From Rathayibacter sp. VKM Ac-2857 (GTDB lineage: Bacteria; Actinomycetota; Actinomycetes; Actinomycetales; Microbacteriaceae): DNA of 64,000 nucleotides. This document shows, piece after piece, positions 48,530 through 57,875 of the stretch. The stretch covers positions 909,775-973,774 of the forward strand of contig NZ_JABMLE010000002.1 in assembly GCF_013205025.1 (NCBI RefSeq). The letters are read 5' to 3'. A program made the position numbers and the translations under genes. Numbering within the stretch: the stretch's first letter is position 1; each line of letters begins with the position of its first letter. Under the pieces are notes generated by a model. That model saw only the letters and a list, made by a program, of their open reading frames with translations, was not told the origin of the DNA and searched no databases.

Positions 48530-48963
48530 GGGGTCTCGATACGCCGCGTGCCGCGGCTACTCGACCGACATGTACGGGCAGCGCGGCGGCGAGGGAGAGC
48601 GACGGCATGCACGGGCACGAGAGGAGAGCGCGGCGACAGCCGCTCCCTTGCTGATCGAGTAGCCCGCGGAGCGGGCGTATCGAGATCCGCCAGCGTCAGA
48701 ACGGGAGTCTGCAGAGCTGACCGCGGACGACGGTGGGTCTCGATACGCCCCTGCGGGGCTACTCGACCAGCATGACGCGGCGCAGCCGCCTCCTTTCCCT
48801 CACCACCGAGACGCGAAGCGGCTTCCGCGCTCGAGACGCCGCGTACCGCGGCTGCTCGACCGGCATGCGCGGGCGCGAGAAGGAGAGCGCGGCGACAGCC
48901 GCTCCTTTGCTGATCGAGTAGCCCTCCCTGCGACGGTGGTGCCGCGGCTGCTCGACCGGCATG
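48530..48963. repeat. REP-like cluster 6 (large)
   Basis: Occupies the 539-bp gap between the MarR gene and the GH43 3' end. It holds at least six units, several degenerate (e.g. CGCGTGCCGCGGCTACTCGACCGACATG), plus the module GAGACGCGAAGCGGCTTC also present in clusters 1 and 7. No CDS is seen in the gap. Confidence 0.8.
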
Positions 48964-49019
48964 CGCGGGAGCGCCCCCGACCCCGGAGGGTCGAGGGCGC
49001 TCCCCCGGTCGGCCGTGCG

Positions 49020-51434
49020 TCAGGAGCAGGGGCGCGCCGCGTAGGGGGCGCTCACCTCCGCGGTGGCGGGGGTGCCGTCGATCGTCGCCGTGGCGCCGAC
49101 CGTCACCGCGCCGGCGGGCAGGTCCACCTGCCGGGTGGTGAAGGCGTGCGAGACGGTCTTGCCGGCGGCGACCGACGCGAACGTCTTCGTGCCGTAGGCG
49201 GTCGTCATGGTCACCGCGGCGGTGGCGTCGGACTCGTTCGTCGCCTGCGCCGTGATGACCGCCTTGCCCGCGATGCAGCGGGTGGTGGCGCTCGCCGCGA
49301 GCTCGAGGGCCGGAGCCGCCTCGCCCTCGGTGAAGGCGAAGGTGTCGAGCTCGAACAGGTCGCCGCTCGGGCCGGAGTAGCTGAAGTACACGTCGTGCAC
49401 TCCGGTCGCTCCGGTCAGCGTCGCGCTCAGCTCGGCCCACTCCCCCGTGGCGCCGGTCACCGCGAGCGTGCCCGCGACGGGCCCGGTCTCGGAGTCGAGG
49501 CGCACGGTGATGCTGCCGCCGGCCTGCAGGGCCTTCGCGCGGGCCGAGAACGTCGCCGCTCCCGTGTCGCCGAAGTCGACGGCCGACAGTGCGGTCCAGT
49601 CGCCGCTGTCCAGGTCGCGCAGGGCGAGGTTCTGCGTCGCTCCGGCGCTGGGGGTGCCCAGCGGCGCGGTCGCGATGCCCTTGCTCCAGCCGATGGTCTC
49701 GGCCGGGAAGGTGCGGAACGGGTCGAAGTCCTTCACCTGGTCGACGCCGGCGTAGTCGCCGACGACCTGCTGGACCGTGCCGTCCGCGTTGAACTGCAGC
49801 TCCTGGATGTGCGGGCTGCGGTAGCCCTGGGTGGTGTCGCCGTTGATCCGCTTGTTCAGCGTGGGCGCGTGGTAGGTGAAGTAGTACTTCCCGCCGAGCT
49901 CGAAGACCGACTGGTGGTTGTTGCCGCCCGTCCCCGCTCCGAAGAAGCGGCTCTGGTTCGGGAACATCACTCCGGCGTACGCCTCCTTGGGCCACGACAT
50001 CGGGTCGTCCGAGATCATGTAGCCGATCTCGCCGCCGCCCGGGTAGCCGGGCTCGCGGGTCTGGTTGCCGCCGAAGTCGGTGCCGCCGAAGTGCGACGAG
50101 TAGGAGAGGTAGTACTTGCCCTCGCGCTCGAAGACCTGCGCCGCCTCGAACGCCACCGGGGCGTCGACCACGGCGGCCGTGCCCTCGGTCGAGATCATGT
50201 CGTCGCCGAGCTCGATCACGCGGATGTTCTTCGGGTTGTTGAAGCGCTCGGCCGCGGGGAGGGCGGTCGAGGCGGGTCCGCCGCCGAAGAACAGGTAGCC
50301 CTGGCCGTCGTCGTCGATGAGCGGCGCCGGGTCGAACTTCCACGACACGTTCGCACCGGGGGTGCTGTCGTTGATCAGCGTGCTGGTGCGCTGGCTCGTC
50401 CACGGGCCGACCGGCGAGTCACCGGTGATCACGTTGCTCGAGCCGCCGCCGTTGGCGTAGTAGAGGAAGTACTTGTCGACGCCGTTCACGGTCTTCTTGG
50501 CCATGCCGGGTGCCCAGGAGTTGCCGGTGAAGGGCGCGACTCCTGCCGAGCCGGCGACCTGGATCTCGCCGTGGTCGGTCCAGTTGACGAGGTCGTCGGA
50601 GGAGATCACGGTGATCTGGTTGATCTTGCCGTAGTCGATCCCCGCCGAGACGCCCGTCGACGCGTTCGGGGCGTAGCCCTGGGTGTCGTTCGTCATGTAC
50701 ATGTACACGCGGCCGTTCTCGACGAAGCCGAAGCCGTCGGCTCCGAACTTCCAGCCGATGAGCGGGTTGTGGTCGCCCGGCAGCTTGCCGACGACCTCGA
50801 TGGTCTTCGACGCCGGCGCGGGAGGCGCGGCGCCGACGAGCGAGACGTCGTCGAGCTTGTAGTCCATCAGGTGGGTGTCGGGCGCTGCCGACGGGGTGGC
50901 CGTCCACGGCGTCTCGAAGAAGAGCCGCGCGGTGGCGACGCTCTGCCCCGCGGGGATGGTGAAGGAGCCGGTGATCGACGCCCACTGCCCCTTGGTCGCG
51001 GTGACGCTCGCGAGGTTGGTGTAGGTGCCTCCGCCGTAGTGCATCGTGGCGAAGAACTGCTTGGTCGCGGGGCCCGCGGCGTTCTCGTACTTGATCTGCG
51101 CCTTCACCTGGTAGGTCTGACCGGCGGTGACCTTGCCGGTCAGGTCCTGCATGGCTCCTGCGCCGGTCGTGGTGCGCCCGGTGACGAGCGCGGCGCTCGC
51201 CCCCGTCTTCGCATCCGCCGTCGTGGCGATGCTGCCGGCGTCGGCGGCGTTGCCGTTGTTGACGAACCAGTTCGCCACGCCGTTCTCGAACCCGCCGTTG
51301 ACGATGAGCTCCTGCTCGGCGGCGGACGAGGTCTGGGCGGCGAAGGGCGCCACCAGCAGTGCAGTCAGGGCCGCTGTGGCCAGCAGCCTCAGCCGCAGCC
51401 GGCCCTTCGGGGCGGCTTCTTGTCGTGATCTCAC
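49020..51434 (-). CDS. Secreted GH43-family glycosidase with carbohydrate-binding modules
   Basis: An 804-residue exported enzyme. Domains: signal peptide (1 to about 38), CBM4/9-like module (about 42-203, LIVNGGFENG), GH43 five-bladed propeller (about 215-540) with candidate catalytic Asp233 (GADG), Asp368 (KFDPAPLIDDDG) and Glu430 (AFEAAQVF), a CBM6-like module (about 570-690) and a Cys-flanked C-terminal domain shared with the next GH43. GH43 members attack arabinan, xylan or related side chains. GTG at 51434 follows AAGGAGG. Third gene of the locus. Confidence 0.88.
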   Translation of the reverse strand: MRSRQEAAPKGRLRLRLLATAALTALLVAPFAAQTSSAAEQELIVNGGFENGVANWFVNNGNAADAGSIATTADAKTGASAALVTGRTTTGAGAMQDLTGKVTAGQTYQVKAQIKYENAAGPATKQFFATMHYGGGTYTNLASVTATKGQWASITGSFTIPAGQSVATARLFFETPWTATPSAAPDTHLMDYKLDDVSLVGAAPPAPASKTIEVVGKLPGDHNPLIGWKFGADGFGFVENGRVYMYMTNDTQGYAPNASTGVSAGIDYGKINQITVISSDDLVNWTDHGEIQVAGSAGVAPFTGNSWAPGMAKKTVNGVDKYFLYYANGGGSSNVITGDSPVGPWTSQRTSTLINDSTPGANVSWKFDPAPLIDDDGQGYLFFGGGPASTALPAAERFNNPKNIRVIELGDDMISTEGTAAVVDAPVAFEAAQVFEREGKYYLSYSSHFGGTDFGGNQTREPGYPGGGEIGYMISDDPMSWPKEAYAGVMFPNQSRFFGAGTGGNNHQSVFELGGKYYFTYHAPTLNKRINGDTTQGYRSPHIQELQFNADGTVQQVVGDYAGVDQVKDFDPFRTFPAETIGWSKGIATAPLGTPSAGATQNLALRDLDSGDWTALSAVDFGDTGAATFSARAKALQAGGSITVRLDSETGPVAGTLAVTGATGEWAELSATLTGATGVHDVYFSYSGPSGDLFELDTFAFTEGEAAPALELAASATTRCIAGKAVITAQATNESDATAAVTMTTAYGTKTFASVAAGKTVSHAFTTRQVDLPAGAVTVGATATIDGTPATAEVSAPYAARPCS

Positions 51435-51541
51435 GAATCCTCCTTGATCGCGTCGTTCTGGGTGTCGTCGTCGGCGGCGAGCGCCGGCGACGGGTCGGGG
51501 GTCGCGGGCGGCCGGTCGCGAGGGCCGGCCGCCCGCGAGCA

Positions 51542-54448
51542 TCAGCCGCAGGTCGCCGCCGGGTGCGGCGCGCGGACCGTTGTGCTGACGGGAGCGCCGT
51601 CGACGACGGCGGTCGCGGTGACCGTCGCCTCGCCGGCCGGGATGCTCGTCGCGCGGGTCGTGAACGCGTGGCTCGCGTTCCTCCCGGGAGCGACGGCGTC
51701 GAACGACCTGCTGCCGTGCAGGGTCGTCATCGCGATCGCGACGGGCACCTGCTCGCGGTTGGTCGCCTTCACGGTGACGACGACCTTCCCGGCGATGCAG
51801 CGGGTGGTCGCCTCGGCGGTGACGTCGAGCGCCGCCGCCCTCTGCGTCCCGAGGCGGGCCAACTGGTAGCTGAGCGCGCGCTCGGGGGCGTCGAGCCGGT
51901 TCTGCGTGCCCGCGGTCGTGACGGCCTGCGCCTTCACGAGCACCGACCGCATCGCGGACCACGCCTCGGCCGGGTAGTCGGCCTCGCGGAGGGTCGCGGC
52001 GTGCGCGATCGCCGCGTCGAGCCGCGAGCGGTCGAGCGCCTTCCCCTCCGAGGAGAGCGTGTCGCTGAGCAGGAACTCGTCGACGTCGACGTGGCCGCCC
52101 GTCGTCTGCGTGGCGTAGCTGAACAGGCCGAGCCGGTGGCCCATGAAGTGGGTGAGCGTCCCGTCCAGCGTCTGCGGGCCCACGCGAGCACCGAGCCTCG
52201 TCCACGCCGTGCCGTCGAGGCTGTAGGAGAAGGTCGTCCAGAGCTGGCCAGCAGGGTTGTTCAACTCGAGGTCGGCCTTCAGGTGCACCTCGGCGCCGGC
52301 GGGCAGCACGGCGGTGGACCCGGGGAGGAACGCCTCCACGGCCGCCTGGTCGAAGGTCTGCGCGAACGGCTGGCCGCGGTTCACCACTCCGACCGTGTTC
52401 ACGCCGTCCACCCGCTTCACCGCGACGTACGAGAAGCCGCGGTTGTAGGCGGCGAGGCCGGCGACGTCCCCGTCCTTCATCCCCGACACGTCGAGCATCG
52501 CCTCGGCCGACTGCTTCGGCGCGACGATGCGCTGCGAGAGCGTGTTGCGTGCCTCCTCGAGCCAGGTCAGCTCGGGCGAGTTCGAGAGCTTGGTGTGCTG
52601 GTACGCGCCCGTGACGACCTTGCCGTTGGTCAAGCGGAGCCAGCCCTCGCGCTCGGTCAGCGACCAGTAGCGGTTGTCGGGGGCGTGGTTCCACTGCCAG
52701 GCCGGGTCGAGGCGCGAGCCGTTGGGCTCGATCTCGGCGGCGGTCGGCTGCTCGGTCGTCGGAGCGGCGCCGATCATCGACACGTCGTCGAGCAGGTACT
52801 CGACGCTGGAGGACGCCGGCTGCGGGCTGCCCCACGGCGTCTCGACCGCGAACTTCACGCTCGAGACGCTCGCGTTCTGCGGCACGGTGTAGCGGCCCGT
52901 GATCGTCGTCCACTGCCCCTGCGGAACGGCGGCCGTGACCATGGTCTGCGGCCCGGCGCCGAAGTCGGCGCAGAGGTTGAAGCGGACCGAGGCGGGGCCG
53001 CTGGTGTATCTCACTTTCGCCGAGACCGTGTACGTCACTCCGGGCTGGAGCTTCGCGGCCAGGATCTGGCTGGGTCCGGAGCCGTTCAGGGTCCTCGTGC
53101 CCACCTTCAGCGCCGCGGCGCCCGAGGCGGGATCCGTGCTGTCGGCCGTGAGCGTCGCGCCGAACTGGCCGGCCCACGGCGCCGTGCCCGACTCCGCCCC
53201 CGGGTTCTGCAGCAGCTCGACGCCGATCAGCGCCGGGTCGATGCTCGGGGCGGCCGGGATCGTCCACTCCTCGTCCTGGTAGGCCTTCGCCGGCGCGTCG
53301 TTATCGAAGTCGTCCGAGACGACGAGGCTCTTCTGGCTCTCGAACAGCTCCTCCTCCGGGCTGAGGCGGATCGGCTTGGGGAAGCTGCCGCCGACCGGGA
53401 CCGAGCCGTTCGTGCCGAAGGTCGGCCAGCCGTCCTTCCAGGTCGCCGGGATCAGGCCCGGAATGCGGCCGGTCGGGAAGCTGTCGCGGAAGAACATCCC
53501 GTGCCAGTCGGTCGTCCCGTCCGCGCGGGCGATCGGCACGAGGCTGCCCTGCGCGAAGCCGCTGGAGTTCAGCACTCCGCGGCCCTCGTAGGGGTTGCTG
53601 CCGTCGGCGGTCGCGTAGCGGCCGAGCAGCTCGGAGGAGCGGAACAGCGCGACCTGCCGGCCCTGACCCGAGGGCCAGGTGATGATCACGATGTAGTACT
53701 GGCCGTCGATGTACTGCACCTGCGCGCCCTCGAACAGGCCGCCGAGGTAGCCGGCGCCCGGGTAGTCGGCGGTGCGGAGGATGTTCGGGTACTCCGCGAC
53801 GACGGTGGTGAGGTCGTCGCTGAGCTTCACCGCGCTGGTCGAGCCGGAGCCGTAGAAGATGTACGGGGTCCCGCCGTCGGCGTCGTCGAAGAACAGCGAC
53901 GGGTCGTGGAAGGCGCGGCCGAGCGCCGTGCGGGTCCACGCTCCGTTCTCGACGTCGTCGGTCGAGTAGAGGTAGGAGCCGCCGAGGTTGTTGGTGTTGA
54001 AGACGACGTAGTACCGGCCGTCGTGATATCGGAGCGACGACGCCCACTGGCCGTTGCCGTACGAGCTCTGGCCGTTGCGGAGCGAGAAGCGGTCGCCGAT
54101 CTCGAGCCGGTCGAAGACGTAGTTCACGATCTCCCAGTTCACGAGGTCGTAGGACTTCATGATCGGGGCCCCGGGGCTCAGATGCATCGTCGTCGAGATC
54201 ATGTAGTAGAGGTCGCGGCCCTCGTCGTTCTCGGCCGCGGGAACCCGCTCGACGCTGACGTCGGGCACGTCCGCGTTGAGCAGCGGCACGCTGTAGCTGC
54301 CGTCGCCCCTGTCGGTCGAGGTGTACGAGGGCTTCGGCGCCCAGGCGTCGGCGGCGCTCGCCGGGGCGGCGGAGGCGAGCAGCCCCGTCGCGAGCAGGGC
54401 GCCGACCGCGGTCGCGGCGAGCGCCCTCCTCCCCGTCGATCCGCTCAT
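51542..54448 (-). CDS. Secreted GH43-family glycosidase with nested CBM
   Basis: A 968-residue exported enzyme. Signal peptide (1 to about 33), GH43 propeller (about 45-365) with Asp near 60-63, Asp182 (FHDPSLFFDD) and Glu240 (LFEGAQVQ), a CBM4/9-like module (about 410-550), and the GH43 C2 beta-sandwich (AWQWNHAPDNRYWSL onward, about 570-780). A helical stretch and the shared Cys-flanked C-terminal domain close it. The ATG overlaps the upstream gene by 4 nt (ATGA). Likely an exo-acting xylosidase/arabinosidase type; specificity not determined. Confidence 0.88.
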   Translation of the reverse strand: MSGSTGRRALAATAVGALLATGLLASAAPASAADAWAPKPSYTSTDRGDGSYSVPLLNADVPDVSVERVPAAENDEGRDLYYMISTTMHLSPGAPIMKSYDLVNWEIVNYVFDRLEIGDRFSLRNGQSSYGNGQWASSLRYHDGRYYVVFNTNNLGGSYLYSTDDVENGAWTRTALGRAFHDPSLFFDDADGGTPYIFYGSGSTSAVKLSDDLTTVVAEYPNILRTADYPGAGYLGGLFEGAQVQYIDGQYYIVIITWPSGQGRQVALFRSSELLGRYATADGSNPYEGRGVLNSSGFAQGSLVPIARADGTTDWHGMFFRDSFPTGRIPGLIPATWKDGWPTFGTNGSVPVGGSFPKPIRLSPEEELFESQKSLVVSDDFDNDAPAKAYQDEEWTIPAAPSIDPALIGVELLQNPGAESGTAPWAGQFGATLTADSTDPASGAAALKVGTRTLNGSGPSQILAAKLQPGVTYTVSAKVRYTSGPASVRFNLCADFGAGPQTMVTAAVPQGQWTTITGRYTVPQNASVSSVKFAVETPWGSPQPASSSVEYLLDDVSMIGAAPTTEQPTAAEIEPNGSRLDPAWQWNHAPDNRYWSLTEREGWLRLTNGKVVTGAYQHTKLSNSPELTWLEEARNTLSQRIVAPKQSAEAMLDVSGMKDGDVAGLAAYNRGFSYVAVKRVDGVNTVGVVNRGQPFAQTFDQAAVEAFLPGSTAVLPAGAEVHLKADLELNNPAGQLWTTFSYSLDGTAWTRLGARVGPQTLDGTLTHFMGHRLGLFSYATQTTGGHVDVDEFLLSDTLSSEGKALDRSRLDAAIAHAATLREADYPAEAWSAMRSVLVKAQAVTTAGTQNRLDAPERALSYQLARLGTQRAAALDVTAEATTRCIAGKVVVTVKATNREQVPVAIAMTTLHGSRSFDAVAPGRNASHAFTTRATSIPAGEATVTATAVVDGAPVSTTVRAPHPAATCG

Positions 54449-55083
54449 TCGAAGAGCGAGAGGGTCAGCACGGAGGAGTAGTCGCCGGGAGCGACGTCGG
54501 CCTCGGTCTTGAGCGTGAGGCCGGCCTTGACGGTCCAGGAGCCCTCGGCGGCGACGCCCTGGGAGTCGAGGGCGATCGCGAGCAGCTCCTGGTCGACGAG
54601 GCCGACCGCGTCGGGGCCCTCGTCGAGCACGGTGTCGACCTGGTCGCCCTCGGCGACGAGGCCGGAGTCGCCGCCGTCGACGAGCTGCGGCGTCCAGCCG
54701 AGGTGGTCGGCACCGATCGGCTCCTGGCCGGTGGCCCCGACGAAGTCGCTCGACGAGCCGAGCACGTACCAGCCGGCGCCGTCGGGGATCTCGTCCGCGG
54801 CACGGGTGTCGGTGACGGTGACCTCGGGCAGCTCGCCGGTGAACTGCCGCACGGTCGGCGTGGACCCGGCCTCGGTCAGCGCCGCCGCGGTGCCGTCGAC
54901 GGTCATCGCCAGCACGCCGGGCTGCTCGAGCCCGGCGATCGAGACGCTCACGTCGACCTCGCCGTCGCCGTACTCGGTGTCGGCGAAGGCGGCCGCAGAG
55001 CCGACTCCGGTCAGCAGCAAGCAGCCGGCCAGGGCCGCTCCGGAGCGGACGAGCCAGGGAGTGGAAGGACGTCGCTTGTCCAT
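54445..55083 (-). CDS. Exported WxL-like / cell-surface protein coupled to GH43
   Basis: A 212-residue protein with a signal peptide (about 12-34) and a beta-rich extracellular domain. DVSVSIAGLEQPGVLAMTVDG at the start and LTLKTEADVAPGDYSSVLTLSLFE at the end are reminiscent of WxL-domain or pilin-like surface proteins, but I cannot assign a family firmly. GAGGAGGAAG precedes the ATG. It is the first gene of the operon and its stop overlaps the GH43 start, so it probably acts with those enzymes at the cell surface. Confidence 0.75.
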   Translation of the reverse strand: MDKRRPSTPWLVRSGAALAGCLLLTGVGSAAAFADTEYGDGEVDVSVSIAGLEQPGVLAMTVDGTAAALTEAGSTPTVRQFTGELPEVTVTDTRAADEIPDGAGWYVLGSSSDFVGATGQEPIGADHLGWTPQLVDGGDSGLVAEGDQVDTVLDEGPDAVGLVDQELLAIALDSQGVAAEGSWTVKAGLTLKTEADVAPGDYSSVLTLSLFE

Positions 55084-55365
55084 GGGGTCTTCCTCCTCGA
55101 TCGGCAGCGTCGCCGATCAGTTCGAGCGCCGGGAGGGCGCGAGTGCGGAGCACCGGGAGCGGTGCGGGAGGACAGCGCGAGAGGGCGTCCGAGAGGCGGG
55201 CGCCGCGGCTGTTCCGACGATGAGGGCGGCGTCGTGCGATCGGCTCCTGCGCAGCAGCTTCCACAGCGTGCCTGCGCGAGCAGCAGCCGTCGATCCCCGT
55301 CAGCACTGAGGGGAAGGAGGCTGTTCCGTCGCTTGCCGTCCTCGACCGCTGAGTGGATGTTCAGC

Positions 55366-55395
55366 TAGTCTTGCCGCAATGTTACCGGGAACATT
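55366..55395 (+). promoter_or_regulatory. Promoter and LacI-type operator
   Basis: TAGTCT (55366-55371) is followed 7 nt later by the start codon, which lies inside AATGTTACCGGGAACATT (55378-55395), an 18-bp palindrome with central CG typical of LacI-family operators (16 of 18 positions symmetric). TCGACC at 55342-55347 could be the -35. Confidence 0.65.
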
Positions 55396-56422
55396 CGGGA
55401 GCGCAAGGGTGCGATCCGGATCCCGGAGCGGGGTGGGCGGGGCCTTCGACGGCGCCCACCGCGCGACGAGCAGCACGCGGCCGGGACGATCCGGACCAGC
55501 GGGAAGGGTGACCCACGTGCCCAGGGGGAGACTGCCGAGCTCGGGCTCGGCGACGGTGCTCGACGACGGAGAGGGCGGCAGCGCGGCGGCGGCGGTGCGG
55601 CCCGGGCTGATCGGCGTCGTCCTCGCCGACGTCGAGCCGTTCAGCGCCGAGGTGCTCAAGGGCGTGGCGACGGCGCTGCACGGGACGCGCTTCGACCTGC
55701 TCGCCAGCACCGGATCGAGCCACCAGGACTCGCCGGGCTGGGAGCGCGACTCGCTGCTCCGGCTCCGCGACGCCCGCGTCGAGGGCGCGATCCTGGTCAC
55801 GCCCGCCTCCGTGATCGACTGCCCCGGGCTGCCGCTGGTCGTCATCGACCCCCTCACCGCGCAGACCGAGCTGCACTCGGTCGGCTCGGACGACTTCGGC
55901 GGCGCGGTGCTCGCCGTCCGGCACCTGATCGAGATCGGGCACCGGCGCATCGGCTTCGTCGCCGGCCGCCCGGATCTCGAGTCGTCGCATCGGCGCGAGG
56001 CCGGCTACCGGCGGGCGCTCGCCGAGGCGGGGATCGCCTTCGACGCCGGGCTGGTGCGGGTCGGCTGCTACCACTACGAGCCGTCGGTGCTGGCGGCGAC
56101 GGAGCTGCTCGCGCTCGCCGATCCGCCCACCGCCGTCTTCGCGGCGAACGACGTCTCGGCGATCGCCGTCATCGAGGTGGCCCGCGGGCGCGGCGTCGCG
56201 GTGCCGGAGAGGCTGTCGGTGGTGGGGTTCGACGACGTCCCGGAGGCGTCGCGCCTCGTCCCGCCGCTCAGCACCGTGCGCCAGCCGATGCACAAGGTCG
56301 GCCGCGCGGCCGTGCGCGTGCTGCTGGCGCTGATCGACGGGCGGCCGGTCCCGGAGCGGCAGCAGCACCTGCGCAACCGCCTGGTGCTGCGCGGCTCGAC
56401 GGCGGCGCCCGCCGCGGACTGA
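55379..56422 (+). CDS. LacI-type effector-binding protein lacking the HTH
   Basis: A 347-residue protein whose C-terminal 270 residues are a periplasmic-binding-fold sensor of LacI regulators (PGLIGVVLADVEPFSAEVLKG, IGHRRIGFVAGRPDLESS, AVFAANDVSAIAVIE, VVGFDDVPEASRLVPPLSTV). The first ~75 residues are Gly/Ser/Arg-rich with no helix-turn-helix, and none is encoded in the other two frames. The ATG at 55379 is supported by -10-like TAGTCT 7 nt upstream. It is divergent from the GH43 operon, so sugar-dependent control is plausible, but DNA binding is unproven. Confidence 0.78.
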   Translation: MLPGTFGSARVRSGSRSGVGGAFDGAHRATSSTRPGRSGPAGRVTHVPRGRLPSSGSATVLDDGEGGSAAAAVRPGLIGVVLADVEPFSAEVLKGVATALHGTRFDLLASTGSSHQDSPGWERDSLLRLRDARVEGAILVTPASVIDCPGLPLVVIDPLTAQTELHSVGSDDFGGAVLAVRHLIEIGHRRIGFVAGRPDLESSHRREAGYRRALAEAGIAFDAGLVRVGCYHYEPSVLAATELLALADPPTAVFAANDVSAIAVIEVARGRGVAVPERLSVVGFDDVPEASRLVPPLSTVRQPMHKVGRAAVRVLLALIDGRPVPERQQHLRNRLVLRGSTAAPAAD

Positions 56423-56434
56423 ACCCCACCGCTT

Positions 56435-57800
<1,366 letters not shown>

Positions 57801-57808
57801 CGCCGGCC

Positions 57809-57867
57809 GCGAGATGCCACTTGTGCACGCGTTTCACGGCGTGTCGCGTGCACAAGTGGCATCTCGC
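57809..57867. repeat. 59-bp palindromic element, copy 2
   Basis: Same perfect 22-bp arms (57809-57830 and 57846-57867) and 15-nt loop as copy 1; only one loop base differs (G for C at the first loop position). It sits exactly between the stops of the convergent mdh and acyl-CoA oxidase genes. Confidence 0.88.
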
Positions 57868-57875
57868 GGAGGGGG

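Noticed and set aside
48530-48963. Repeat clusters as a possible CRISPR array
   Set aside because: Units occur in both orientations, spacers are themselves repeated modules, spacing is irregular and there are no cas genes.
49020-53267. A single 1415-codon minus-strand frame joining the two GH43 genes
   Set aside because: The N-terminal 600 codons are a shadow of the other GH43 in a different frame. The real start with signal peptide and AAGGAGG is at 51434.
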